Source: Mycolicibacterium vinylchloridicum (GTDB lineage: Bacteria; Actinomycetota; Actinomycetes; Mycobacteriales; Mycobacteriaceae). From it: a stretch of 64,000 nt of DNA. The DNA is taken from NCBI RefSeq assembly GCF_013404075.1, contig NZ_JACBJQ010000021.1, forward strand, positions 50,429-114,428, written 5' to 3'. The notes under the pieces are model-generated. The model was not told the DNA's origin. It was given only the letters and a program-made list of their open reading frames with translations, and did not search any database. Each line of letters starts with the position of its first letter. Position 1 is the first letter of the stretch. The translations under genes and the position numbers were made by a program. Below are positions 25,954 to 35,700 of this stretch, in pieces.

Positions 25954-27957
25954 ATGCGCCTCGTTCGTGTGCTCAGCCTGCTCGCGGCCATCCTGACCGC
26001 CGCCACCCTGGTGGCGCCCGCCGCGGCGGCCGAGCCGCCATTCCGGCTCCCCGACTATGTCACCGACAACGCCGGTGCCCTTGGCGACAGTCAGCTCGCC
26101 AGCGTGCAGCAGGCGGTCGACACCCTCTACCGCGACCGCCATATCCGGCTCTGGGTGGTCTACGTCGATTCGTTCGCGCCCAAGACCGCCATGAGCTGGA
26201 CCGAGGCGACCCGGCTGACCAGCGATCTGGGCAACCAGGACGCGATCCTGGCCGTCGCGACCACACAGCGGTCCTACGCATTTCTCGTCCCGTCGGCGGC
26301 GGCCGACGGCGACTCGGCCGGGGTCGACAACCTGCGCCGCGACAAGATCGAGCCCGCACTGCACAACAATGACTGGACGGGGGCGGCGATCGCGGCCGCC
26401 AACGGGCTTGCCGCATTGGGCGCCAGCAGCGGTTCCGGTGGATTCTCGTTGATTCCGCTGTTGATCATCGTGGCGGTCATCGCGGCAGTCGTCGTGCTGC
26501 TGTTGTTGTGGAGCCGCCGACGCAAGCACAAGCGGCACGAGGCCGAGGTGGCAGCGGCCAAGCGGCTGGATCCGACCGACCCCAACGCGCTGGCTTCGGT
26601 TCCCCTCGACGCTCTCGACGAGGTGTCCCGGTCGATCGTGGTCGACGTCGACAACGCCGTGCGAACCAGTTCCAACGAATTGGCCTTGGCCGAAGAAGAA
26701 TTCGGCGACCAGCAGGCGCAGCCATTCGCACGCGCGGTCGAGAATGCGAAGGCCACCCTGCAACAGGCGTTCAACGTGCGCCAGCAGCTCGACGACGCGG
26801 TTCCCGAAACACCGGCGCAACGCCGCGATCTACTCACTCGGGTGGTGGTCGCCGCTGCGCGGGCCAACCGCGAACTGGACGCCCAGACGCAGTCCTTTCA
26901 CCAGCTGCGGGACCTGGTGATCAACGCCCCCGACCGGCTCGACGCACTGACCCAGAAGATGGTGGACGTCAGCGCCCGTATCGAGCCGGCCCAGACCGCG
27001 TTGACGCAGCTGCACAGCGAGTTCGCCGAGAGCGCGCTGGTGTCGGTGTCCCGCAACGTGAATGCCGCCAAAGAGCGGCTGGAGTTCGCCGACCAGTCGA
27101 TCAGCCGGGCCCGGGAGCTGGTGGCCAAGCCGGTCGCCGGCGAGCAAACCGAACTGGTCGACTGCGTGCGCGCCGCGGAATCGGCTCTGCAGCAGGCCAG
27201 TTCGATGCTCGACGCGATAGACAGCGCGGCCAGCGATATCAGGCGCGCCGTCGCTACCCTGCCGGCGGCGATCGCCGACACCCAGCAGGGCATCAACCAG
27301 GCCGTGGCCCAGCTGTCCCAGGGCGGGTTGTCCAACGCCGCCGAACTCACCAAGGCGCGCGACGCCGCGGTCAACGCGGTGGCGGCCGCGCAGACCGACG
27401 GCACCGCCGACCCGTTGGGCGCGTTCACCCAGTTGACCCAGGCCGACGCCGACCTCGACCGGCTGCTGGCCGGCGTGGCGCAGGAGCGCGAAACCGCTGA
27501 GCGGCTTGGCCGCTCGTTCGACCAGGCGCTGTTCACCGCGCAGTCCCGGGTGCGTTCGGTGTCGGACTACATCGACACCCGCCGCGGCAGCGTCGGGCCC
27601 GAGGCGCGGACCCGGCTCAATGAGGCTGTGCGCCAACTGCAGGCGGCGCAGGCCAAACAGAAGACCAACATCACCGAGGCGATCGCCCACGCCAACGGTG
27701 CATCCATGCTGGCCGCCCAAGCCCAGCAACTGGCCAACAACGACGTCCAAGCCGCCCAGCGCACATACATGAATCACTATGGCGGCGTGGGCGGTTCATC
27801 GAACATGGGCGCGGTGATCGGCGGGATCATTCTCGGCAACATCCTGTCCGGCGGGATGCGCGGCGGCTTTGGCGGTGGCGGCGGCTGGACGTCGAGCACC
27901 TACGGAGGATCCTCCGGAGGCGGCGGCGGAATGCTGGGCGGCGGCGGCCGCTTCTAG
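25954..27957 (+). CDS. TPM-domain membrane protein with long coiled-coil region and Gly-rich tail
   Basis: The 667-aa protein begins with a signal peptide (cleavage after PAAAA near residue 26). A TPM/YgcG-like domain follows (about 30-150; LPDYVTDNAGAL, then LWVVYVDSF). Next come one transmembrane helix (about 170-193), a very alanine/glutamine-rich helical region likely to form coiled coils (200-590), and a glycine-rich C-terminus ending GGGMLGGGGRF. It corresponds in position to Rv2345. The TPM domain should lie outside and the coiled coil inside the cell. TPM proteins are linked to photosystem repair and membrane quality control elsewhere; the role here is unknown. Confidence 0.85.
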   Translation: MRLVRVLSLLAAILTAATLVAPAAAAEPPFRLPDYVTDNAGALGDSQLASVQQAVDTLYRDRHIRLWVVYVDSFAPKTAMSWTEATRLTSDLGNQDAILAVATTQRSYAFLVPSAAADGDSAGVDNLRRDKIEPALHNNDWTGAAIAAANGLAALGASSGSGGFSLIPLLIIVAVIAAVVVLLLLWSRRRKHKRHEAEVAAAKRLDPTDPNALASVPLDALDEVSRSIVVDVDNAVRTSSNELALAEEEFGDQQAQPFARAVENAKATLQQAFNVRQQLDDAVPETPAQRRDLLTRVVVAAARANRELDAQTQSFHQLRDLVINAPDRLDALTQKMVDVSARIEPAQTALTQLHSEFAESALVSVSRNVNAAKERLEFADQSISRARELVAKPVAGEQTELVDCVRAAESALQQASSMLDAIDSAASDIRRAVATLPAAIADTQQGINQAVAQLSQGGLSNAAELTKARDAAVNAVAAAQTDGTADPLGAFTQLTQADADLDRLLAGVAQERETAERLGRSFDQALFTAQSRVRSVSDYIDTRRGSVGPEARTRLNEAVRQLQAAQAKQKTNITEAIAHANGASMLAAQAQQLANNDVQAAQRTYMNHYGGVGGSSNMGAVIGGIILGNILSGGMRGGFGGGGGWTSSTYGGSSGGGGGMLGGGGRF

Positions 27958-27960
27958 CGG

Positions 27961-29343
<1,383 letters not shown>

Positions 29344-29416
29344 GATGGGTGCCACTCCTTGGTTGTCTGGGGATGGGCAACAGCCCATACAGCCTAACGA
29401 CCCGCCCAACCTGCTT

Positions 29417-29470
29417 TTGACATGCGTGATCGTGCATGGAAAAGTGGTCGGCAAGTGGAAATCGTTTCCA
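29417..29470 (+). promoter_or_regulatory. smtB-zur promoter with Zur-like operator TGGAAA-TCG-TTTCCA
   Basis: TTGACA (29417-29422) is a consensus -35. A perfect 6-bp dyad TGGAAATCGTTTCCA (29456-29470) lies 8 bases before GGAGG of smtB. It resembles the mycobacterial Zur box (TGAAAATcATTTTCA type, recalled). SmtB could also use it. A related half TGGAAAA occurs at 29437-29443. Confidence 0.55.
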
Positions 29471-29489
29471 ATAACGCGGAGGTGATGGC

Positions 29490-29822
29490 GTGACCGCACC
29501 CACCCACGGGCGAGTCGACGATTTGTCGTCGCCGAGAGCCGACCTCCTGGAACATGCCGGTGAGCTGTTGCGGGCGCTGGCGGCGCCGGTGCGCATCGCG
29601 ATCGTGCTGCAGCTGAGGGAATCCCAGCGCTGTGTGCACGAACTCGTCGACGCGCTCGACGTCCCGCAGCCGCTGGTGAGCCAGCACCTGCGGATCCTGA
29701 AGGCCGCCGGCGTGGTGGCCGGCGAACGCTCGGGGCGCGAGGTGATGTACCGGTTGGTGGACGATCACCTGGCCGAGATCGTCGTCGCCGCGGTGAGTCA
29801 CGCCGGCGAGGAGCATCCGTGA
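29490..29822 (+). CDS. smtB: ArsR/SmtB family zinc-responsive repressor
   Basis: This 110-aa winged-helix protein has RCVHELVDALDVPQPLVSQHLRILKAAGVV (47-76) as the DNA-reading region. A C-terminal helix (DDHLAEIVVAAVSHAGEEH) offers the Asp/His and His/Glu ligands of an alpha-5 metal site. GTG 29490 follows GGAGG. It overlaps zur by GTGA. In M. tuberculosis the equivalent pair Rv2358-furB is repressed by SmtB at low zinc and released by zinc (prior knowledge). The same wiring is likely here. Confidence 0.9.
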   Translation: MTAPTHGRVDDLSSPRADLLEHAGELLRALAAPVRIAIVLQLRESQRCVHELVDALDVPQPLVSQHLRILKAAGVVAGERSGREVMYRLVDDHLAEIVVAAVSHAGEEHP

Positions 29823-30241
29823 CCGGGGCCGACGTCCGTCCGCGCGCCGCCGCGACCGGTGTCCGCGCCACCCGCCAACGCGGCGCGATCATCGCGCTGC
29901 TCGACACCGTCGAGGAGTTCCGCTCGGCCCAGGAGTTGCACGACGAGTTGCGCCACCGCGGCGAGAACATCGGGCTCACCACGGTGTACCGAACGTTGCA
30001 GTCGCTGGCGGCGGCCGACCTGGTGGACGTGGTGCGTACCGACACCGGCGAGTCGATGTACCGGCGGTGTGCCGGCGACGATCATCACCACCATCTGGTG
30101 TGCCGCAGCTGCGGGGCGACCGTCGAGGTCAGCGGACGCGAAGTCGAAGCCTGGGCCGCGGAAGTGGCTACCGAACACGGGTTTTCAGACGTGGACCACA
30201 CGATCGAGCTGTTCGGCACCTGCGCCCAGTGCCGGGGCTGA
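29819..30241 (+). CDS. zur: Zinc uptake regulator Zur (FurB)
   Basis: This 140-aa Fur-family repressor has an N-terminal winged helix (RQRGAIIALLDTVEEFRSAQELHDELRHRGENIGLTTVYRTLQ). A metal-binding C-terminal half shows DDHHHHLVCRSCG and a final CAQC, so the two CxxC pairs form the structural zinc site. With zinc it should repress uptake genes and alternative ribosomal proteins elsewhere in the genome. It is translationally coupled to smtB by GTGA. Confidence 0.94.
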   Translation: MTGADVRPRAAATGVRATRQRGAIIALLDTVEEFRSAQELHDELRHRGENIGLTTVYRTLQSLAAADLVDVVRTDTGESMYRRCAGDDHHHHLVCRSCGATVEVSGREVEAWAAEVATEHGFSDVDHTIELFGTCAQCRG

Positions 30242-30245
30242 GTGA

Positions 30246-30665
30246 CTAGTCGACGATTGCGCGGCGGGCATCGGCCCCGCCGGCCAGCACCATCAGCACC
30301 AGCGTCTGCAGCGCACCATCGGCCAGCCCCTGGCCGGGAAAGTTGTAGCGCAGCATGGCGTCGCCCTTCTTGCCGGACTCGACGAGCGTCACGGTGCCCA
30401 GCATCGTCGACTGCGCTTGTGCTGCAACCCGTTTGCGAAGATCGGCATTCACCGGCAGGTCCCACGCCAGGACTTGGGTCACTGACACCATCTCGATGTT
30501 CTCGGCGATCGTCACAGTCCGCAGCGAGGCGAACGTGCCCTCATAGCGAACAGTCAGTGCGCCATCGGGTTCCACCTCGACCGGCACGACCGCGGTCAGC
30601 GCCTCGACCAGCCGCGCCGCCAATTCCATGTCAGGCCCGGCCGAAGCGCCGGTTGCGCTCGGCAT
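30246..30665 (-). CDS. Conserved mycobacterial protein of unknown function (Rv2360c position)
   Basis: This protein of up to 139 aa has no membrane segment or known motif. It is an alpha/beta-looking domain with conserved-looking AWDLPVNADLRKRVAAQAQ and a C-terminal LVLMVLAGGADARR. ATG 30665 overlaps uppS by 35 bases, with GAGGAG only one base away. ATG 30629, one base after the uppS stop, would give 127 aa. It is the last gene of the recO-uppS operon and converges with zur. No function is inferred. Confidence 0.7.
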   Translation of the reverse strand: MPSATGASAGPDMELAARLVEALTAVVPVEVEPDGALTVRYEGTFASLRTVTIAENIEMVSVTQVLAWDLPVNADLRKRVAAQAQSTMLGTVTLVESGKKGDAMLRYNFPGQGLADGALQTLVLMVLAGGADARRAIVD

Positions 30666-31545
30666 ACTCCTCGCACGCCGCCCACAGGTCGCGCCGGTCG
30701 TAGTCAGGCCAGAGCTTGTCCTGGAACACGTATTCGGCGTACGCGGCCTGCCACAGCATGAAGTTGCTCGCCCGCTGCTCCCCCGACGTCCGAATAAACA
30801 AGTCGACGTCGGGGATGTCGGGCCGGTGCAGATGCCCGGCCAGTGTTTCCTCGTTCACCCGTTCCGGGTCGATGCGCCCAGCCGCCGCATCGCGCGCGAT
30901 TTGCTTTGCCGCCTCAGCGATTTCGGCCCGCCCGCCGTAGTTCACGCAGTAGTTCACCGTAATGACGTCATTGCCGACGGTCATGTTCTCGGCGATGTCG
31001 AATTCCTTGATGACGCTGCGCCACATCCGGGCCCGCGACCCCACCCAGCGCATGTTGACGCCCATGGCATCGAGGTTCTCGCGGCGTCGCCGCACCACCT
31101 CACGGTTGAAGCCCATCAAGAACCGGACCTCTTCGGTACTGCGCCGCCAGTTCTCGGTGGAGAACGCGTACACCGACAGGTGCTGGATGCCGATCTCGAT
31201 GGCTCCGCACGTGATGTCGATCAGCACCGCCTCGCCCATCTTGTGCCCCTCGGTGCGGCCCAATCCCCGCTGGGTGGCCCAGCGCCCGTTGCCGTCCATC
31301 ACGACGGCGACGTGCTTGGGCATCTGGTCGGCGGGGATGGCCGGCGGCACGGCCTTCGAGGTGTGTTGCGGTGGGCGGCGCGGTCCCCCGTCCGGTGCCG
31401 GCGGCAGCTCGGGGAACACCACCGGCCAGACCGAGGTGTCGGGGAACACCGGGTAGTCGTCGGGCGCCGGGGGCAGCTGCGGAAATTGACCTTTCCGCCT
31501 GCGGTCAGCCCCCCGCCACGAGCTGGTTACCCGGTTCATTGCCAT
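30631..31545 (-). CDS. uppS: Long-chain isoprenyl diphosphate synthase (decaprenyl diphosphate synthase, UppS)
   Basis: This cis-prenyltransferase of about 304 aa makes the polyprenyl carrier for cell-wall synthesis. HVAVVMDGNGRWA holds the catalytic aspartate. GHKMGE, SVYAFSTENWRR, YCVNYGGRAEI and DLFIRTSGEQRASNFMLWQ are standard signature blocks. The N-terminal extension (QLPPAPDDYPVFPDTSVWPV) is mycobacterial. Several starts are possible (31554, 31545, 31539). Any of them overlaps the end of recO by 35-50 bases, so recO-uppS-hypothetical form one transcript. Confidence 0.94.
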   Translation of the reverse strand: MAMNRVTSSWRGADRRRKGQFPQLPPAPDDYPVFPDTSVWPVVFPELPPAPDGGPRRPPQHTSKAVPPAIPADQMPKHVAVVMDGNGRWATQRGLGRTEGHKMGEAVLIDITCGAIEIGIQHLSVYAFSTENWRRSTEEVRFLMGFNREVVRRRRENLDAMGVNMRWVGSRARMWRSVIKEFDIAENMTVGNDVITVNYCVNYGGRAEIAEAAKQIARDAAAGRIDPERVNEETLAGHLHRPDIPDVDLFIRTSGEQRASNFMLWQAAYAEYVFQDKLWPDYDRRDLWAACEEYAERNRRFGRA

Positions 31546-32326
31546 GGGCCTCATCCTGCCTGAACATCTCCTTGACGTGGTCAGTGGGCTGCCGGTAGAC
31601 ACGCTCCACCAGCGGCAAGGTACGCAGCTGGCGTTCCAGGTGCCACTGCAGGTGCGCGGCCACCAGACCGCTGGCGTGGCTGCGGTGGGCCGCCGACGAC
31701 GCTTCGGCGGTCGCCCAGTCGCCGTCGTGCAGCGCCGCCATCAGATCCAGCACCGCCTGCGGCGGGGTGGTCGAGCCGGACGGACGGCAGTGCATGCACA
31801 CGCTGCCACCAGCAGCGATATGGAACGCGCGGTGCGGTCCCGGCGCCGCGCAGCGAGCACACTCGATCAGCGAGGGCGCCCAGCCCGCGATGCCCATGGC
31901 CCGCAACAGATAGGCGTCCAAGACCAGCTCACGGGGCCGCGTCCCGTCGGCCACCGCGCGCAGCGCACCGACCGTGAGCCGGTGCAATGCCGGCGCCGGG
32001 GCACGCTCCTCGCCGGCGAGCCGCTCGGCGGTCTCCAGCACCGCGCAGGCGCTGGTGTAGCGGCCGTAGTCGCTGACGATGTCACTGGCGAAGGCGTCGA
32101 TGGAGACCACCTGGGTGACGATGTCCAAGTTGCGGCCGGGATGCAGCTGGACGTCGATATGCGCAAACGGCTCCAGCCGGGAGCCGAACTTGCTGCGGGT
32201 ACGGCGCACCCCCTTGGCGACCGCGCGGACCAGACCATGGTCGCGGGTCAGCAGGGTGACGATGCGGTCCGCTTCGCCGAGTTTGTGCTGACGCAGCACA
32301 ACAGCCCGATCCCGATACAACCGCAT
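31505..32326 (-). CDS. recO: DNA repair protein RecO
   Basis: This 273-aa recombination mediator helps RecA load in the RecFOR pathway. An N-terminal OB fold begins MRLYRDRAVVLRQHKLGEADRIVTLLTRDHG. A zinc-binding CARC...CMHC motif appears after about residue 175 (CARCAAPGPHRAF and VCMHCR). Arg-rich KGVRRTRSKFGSRLEPF is typical. ATG 32326 was chosen over an open frame to 32437 by comparison with the family start and length (about 265 aa). Confidence 0.94.
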   Translation of the reverse strand: MRLYRDRAVVLRQHKLGEADRIVTLLTRDHGLVRAVAKGVRRTRSKFGSRLEPFAHIDVQLHPGRNLDIVTQVVSIDAFASDIVSDYGRYTSACAVLETAERLAGEERAPAPALHRLTVGALRAVADGTRPRELVLDAYLLRAMGIAGWAPSLIECARCAAPGPHRAFHIAAGGSVCMHCRPSGSTTPPQAVLDLMAALHDGDWATAEASSAAHRSHASGLVAAHLQWHLERQLRTLPLVERVYRQPTDHVKEMFRQDEAHGNEPGNQLVAGG

Positions 32327-32390
32327 CGGAGAAGTTTCCCACTGCAATGCGACATAACCGCGGACGCGCGCCGATAGTCTCGACGTCGCC

Positions 32391-33845
32391 ATGACAGCTC
32401 GTGCGAGTTTGGGCAGGCCGCCGCGGTTTCCCACCATCGGCGAGCAGCTCTACCAGCTGGCCAGCGGGACGGTGACCTCCACCGAACTGGTCCGCCGGTC
32501 GCTGCGCGCGATCACGGCCAGTCAGTCCACCCTCAACGCCTTCCGGGTGGTGCTCACCGAATCGGCGCTGGCCGAGGCAGCCGAGGCCGATCGCCGCCGC
32601 GCCGCCGGTGAACAGGCGCTGCTGCTCGGCATCCCCATCGCGGTCAAGGATGACGTCGACGTGGCGGGGGTGCCGACGGCATTCGGCACCGCCGGTCCCA
32701 TCCGGCCGGCCACCGAGGACTCCGAGGTGGTGCGCCGGCTTCGTGCAGCCGGCGCGGTGATCGTCGGCAAGACGAACTGCTGCGAGCTCGGTCAGTGGCC
32801 GTTCACCAGTGGACCGGGTTTCGGCCACACGCGAAATCCGTGGTCGCGCAAGCACACTCCGGGTGGATCATCGGGCGGCAGCGCCGCGGCGGTGGCCGCG
32901 GGCCTGGTCGCGGCCGCGATCGGCTCCGACGGCGCGGGCAGTGTCCGGGTACCCGCGGCATGGACGCACCTCGTCGGAATCAAACCGCAGCGCGGACGCA
33001 TCTCGACGTGGCCGATCCGGGACCCGTTCAACGGCATCACGGTCAACGGGGTGCTCGCGCGCACGGTCGCCGACGCAGCGTTGGTGCTTGACGCAACATC
33101 GGGCAATGTCGACGAAGACCCGCACAAGCCGCCGCCGGTCCGGATGTCCGATTCCGTCGGCTCCGCACCCGGGCAGTTGAAGATCGCACTGTCGACGCGG
33201 TTTCCGTTCACGCTCTTCGGCGCCAAACTGCATCCGGAGATCCGCAGGGCGCTGACGGAGATCGCCGAACAGCTCGGCATGCTGGGCCACACCGTGATGG
33301 AGGGCAACCCCAATTACGGGCTGCGACTGCCGCTGTCATTTCTGCCGCGCTCGCTGGCCGGGCTGCTGGAGTGGGCCGACCGACTCGGCGACGACGTCAT
33401 GTTCGACCCGAGGACCGAGGCCAACATGCGGATGGGCCGGTTGCTGTCGGGGACCATGTTGCGCCGGGCCAAAGCCGCCGAACCGCAGCTGCACCGCCGG
33501 GTCGGGGCGATCTTCCGGTCCGTCGACGTCGTGCTGGCGCCGACCACCGCCCAGCCACCCCCGCCTGCCCGCAAGTTCGACGACCTCGGTCCTACCGCCA
33601 CCGACCGCGCGATGATCGCGGACTGCCCGGTGACCTTCCCGTGGAACGTGCTGGGCTGGCCGTCGATCAACATCCCGGCCGGCTTCACCGCTGACGGCCT
33701 GCCCATCGGGGTCCAGCTGATGGGCCCGGCCAACAGCGAACCCCTTCTGATCTCGTTGGCCGCCGAGTTGGAGGCCATCAACGGCTGGGCCAACAAGCAG
33801 CCCGAGATCTGGTGGAACACCCCACTGCCGTCAGACGCGCGGTGA
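32391..33845 (+). CDS. amiA2: Amidase (amidase-signature family, AmiA2-like)
   Basis: This 484-aa enzyme has the Ser-cisSer-Lys triad: Lys86 in IAVKDDVD, Ser160/161 in PGGSSGGSAAAVAAG, and the nucleophile Ser184 in GSDGAGSVRVPAAW. In most members the last block reads GSDTGGS(I/V)R, so Gly181-Ala182 is a small deviation that keeps the catalytic serine. It hydrolyses an amide of unknown identity. TAGTCT (32375-32380) gives a -10 ten bases before ATG, so the leader would be very short. Its end overlaps the convergent TetR gene by 15 bases. Confidence 0.9.
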   Translation: MTARASLGRPPRFPTIGEQLYQLASGTVTSTELVRRSLRAITASQSTLNAFRVVLTESALAEAAEADRRRAAGEQALLLGIPIAVKDDVDVAGVPTAFGTAGPIRPATEDSEVVRRLRAAGAVIVGKTNCCELGQWPFTSGPGFGHTRNPWSRKHTPGGSSGGSAAAVAAGLVAAAIGSDGAGSVRVPAAWTHLVGIKPQRGRISTWPIRDPFNGITVNGVLARTVADAALVLDATSGNVDEDPHKPPPVRMSDSVGSAPGQLKIALSTRFPFTLFGAKLHPEIRRALTEIAEQLGMLGHTVMEGNPNYGLRLPLSFLPRSLAGLLEWADRLGDDVMFDPRTEANMRMGRLLSGTMLRRAKAAEPQLHRRVGAIFRSVDVVLAPTTAQPPPPARKFDDLGPTATDRAMIADCPVTFPWNVLGWPSINIPAGFTADGLPIGVQLMGPANSEPLLISLAAELEAINGWANKQPEIWWNTPLPSDAR

Positions 33846-34385
33846 GGTCAGGTAGCGCTGCAGCGTCGGACCGATCCAGTCGACGACCTCGTCGGCGGTC
33901 ATGTTGGCGAGCGGCGGGAACGCCAAGACGTAGCGGCACAACGCCATCCCGAGCACTTGCGACGAAACCAGCCCTGCTCGCTGAGCAGTATCGGGTGAGT
34001 TGCCCGTCGCCTGCGCTGCAACCGGCCCCAACTGTTGGGCGAAGATCGTCCGCATCCGTTCTGCCACAGCCTCATTGGTGACCCCGACACGTAGCAGGAT
34101 GAGCAGCGCCCCATCGCGTTCCCAACGCTTGACGAAATGAGCGGCCAGCGCAGTGCCGAGCTGGTCCACCGGCACGCCGGTCAGATCTGGTAGCTCGAGA
34201 TCGAACTCGGCGGCCGCCCCGAAGAGTGCCTCCTTGTTGCCGAAGTAGCGCATCACCATCGACGGGTCGATGTCGGCATCGGCCGCGATCGCCCGGATCG
34301 TGGCCTTCTCGTATCCCTCGGCAGCGAACCGATCGCGGGCCGCGGCAAGGATCACCGCCTTGGTCTCGCTTGCCGTACGTCTCAT
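33831..34385 (-). CDS. TetR/AcrR family regulator of the adjacent monooxygenase
   Basis: This 184-aa protein has an N-terminal TetR helix-turn-helix (residues 8-50: ILAAARDRFAAEGYEKATIRAIAADADIDPSMVMRYFGNKEALF). A C-terminal ligand-binding domain of a common actinobacterial type follows. ATG 34385 directly abuts operator 1. TACAAT on the minus strand (34398-34393) stands seven bases before ATG, pointing to a leaderless, autorepressed transcript. The inducer is unknown, probably a substrate of the divergent FAD monooxygenase. Confidence 0.9.
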   Translation of the reverse strand: MRRTASETKAVILAAARDRFAAEGYEKATIRAIAADADIDPSMVMRYFGNKEALFGAAAEFDLELPDLTGVPVDQLGTALAAHFVKRWERDGALLILLRVGVTNEAVAERMRTIFAQQLGPVAAQATGNSPDTAQRAGLVSSQVLGMALCRYVLAFPPLANMTADEVVDWIGPTLQRYLTSPRV

Positions 34386-34470
34386 GCCAACGATTGTAGG
34401 CCAACACTTGTTGACTTTACCGCAGGGCAGGAATATTGTTGCCAACAATCGTTGGCCAACACACGTTGGC
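34386..34470. promoter_or_regulatory. Divergent promoter region with four GCCAAC-N4-GTTGGC operators
   Basis: Two perfect sites, GCCAACAATCGTTGGC (34441-34456) and GCCAACACACGTTGGC (34455-34470), share two bases. Two imperfect sites (34386-34401 and 34400-34415) are arranged the same way. A monooxygenase promoter TTGACT (34411-34416), 17 bases, TATTGT (34434-34439) lies between them, so the perfect pair covers the start site. The minus-strand TACAAT in site 1 serves tetR. Binding by the TetR protein is inferred. Confidence 0.75.
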
Positions 34471-34493
34471 AAGGGGCAGACCAAGGAGTTGAC

Positions 34494-35636
34494 ATGCAGA
34501 TTTCAACCACCGACGTACTCATCGTCGGAGCCGGGCCGGCGGGCTTGACCGCAGCCGTCGTACTGACCCAGCACGGCTACCAGGTGACGGTGGTGGACGC
34601 CCAGGCCGAAGGCGTCAACACCTCGCGCGCAGCGGTGGTACACCCGCATACTCTCGAGCTACTCGAGCCGTACGGTGTCACCGAGAAACTGGTTCAGCGC
34701 GGCGTACACACTCCGACGTTCACCATCCGGGACCGCGACGCCCTGCTGATCGCGGTGCCCTTCGACCAACTGGCCACCCGTTATCCGTACACCCTGATGA
34801 TCTCGCAGGCCGACACCGAGGCCTACTTGCTGGACCGCCTCGAGCAACTCGGCGGCAAGGTCATCCGCCCGGCAGCCGTCACCGCCGTCCGCCAGGACCG
34901 GGATGGCGTCGACGTCACCTTCGCCGACGAGCACCGGATTCGCGCGCGCTACGTCGTCGGCGCAGACGGCATGCACAGCACCGTGCGGGAGCAGGCCGGA
35001 ATCGCATTCACCGGCGGCACCTACGCCGAAGCCTTCACGCTGGCCGATGTGCGGATGTCCGGCGGGGTTCCCGAAGACGAAGTGATCCTGTACTTCTCCC
35101 CCGCCGGCCTCCTCGTCGTCGCCCCGCTGCCGGATGGGAGATACCGCATCGTCGCGACGGTGACCGAGGCGCCGCGACATCCGGATGTCGCGTTCGTCCA
35201 ACGGCTATTGGACGAGCGCGGCCCGCGAGCGCATCCCGTCGTTGTCGAAGACGTGGTCTGGGGCTCCCGGTTCCGGGTCCATCACCGAGTCGCGGAAACC
35301 TTCCGCGACCGCCGCGTCCTGCTCGTCGGCGATGCGGGCCACGTTCACTCGCCCGCCGGCGGACAGGGCATGAATTTGGGCATCGAGGACGCCGTCCTAC
35401 TCGGCCAGAGCCTGACCACAGTGCTTGCCGGTCAACCGGATCGAGCACTCGACGAATGGGCCGCAGGCAGGCATCACACCGCAGAACATGTGGTCGCGCT
35501 GACCGACCGGCTCACCCAACTGGCCACCGTTTCGCGACGGCGACGGCCGGTGCGCAACGTCGCGATGCGACTGGCCGGGAAGATCCCCGCGGTTCGCCAT
35601 CAACTGGCGATGCGCCTCTCGGGGCTGGACCGGTGA
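34494..35636 (+). CDS. FAD-dependent aromatic-type monooxygenase
   Basis: This 380-aa flavoprotein has the PHBH/UbiH fold. The dinucleotide site is VGAGPAGLTAA (residues 11-21), the DG motif lies in VVGADGMHSTVRE (near 158-170), and the GD motif is in LLVGDAGHVHSPAGGQGMNLGIEDA (near 279-303). AAGGAG precedes ATG 34494. NAD(P)H-dependent hydroxylation or epoxidation of a hydrophobic compound is expected. It is controlled by the divergent TetR and may confer inactivation of a foreign compound; the substrate is unknown. Confidence 0.9.
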   Translation: MQISTTDVLIVGAGPAGLTAAVVLTQHGYQVTVVDAQAEGVNTSRAAVVHPHTLELLEPYGVTEKLVQRGVHTPTFTIRDRDALLIAVPFDQLATRYPYTLMISQADTEAYLLDRLEQLGGKVIRPAAVTAVRQDRDGVDVTFADEHRIRARYVVGADGMHSTVREQAGIAFTGGTYAEAFTLADVRMSGGVPEDEVILYFSPAGLLVVAPLPDGRYRIVATVTEAPRHPDVAFVQRLLDERGPRAHPVVVEDVVWGSRFRVHHRVAETFRDRRVLLVGDAGHVHSPAGGQGMNLGIEDAVLLGQSLTTVLAGQPDRALDEWAAGRHHTAEHVVALTDRLTQLATVSRRRRPVRNVAMRLAGKIPAVRHQLAMRLSGLDR

Positions 35637-35700
35637 TGAGGATGCCGAATAGCCCTTACGGGTAATTGTTCGCCTATGAGCGCGTTGGTAGGACTGACAG

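Noticed and set aside
25945..25956. The 12-mer TTGACGCTCATG recurs at 50255-50266, again at a gene start
   Set aside because: Flanking bases differ and the genes are unrelated. Two copies in 64 kb of biased sequence are not enough to propose a shared element.
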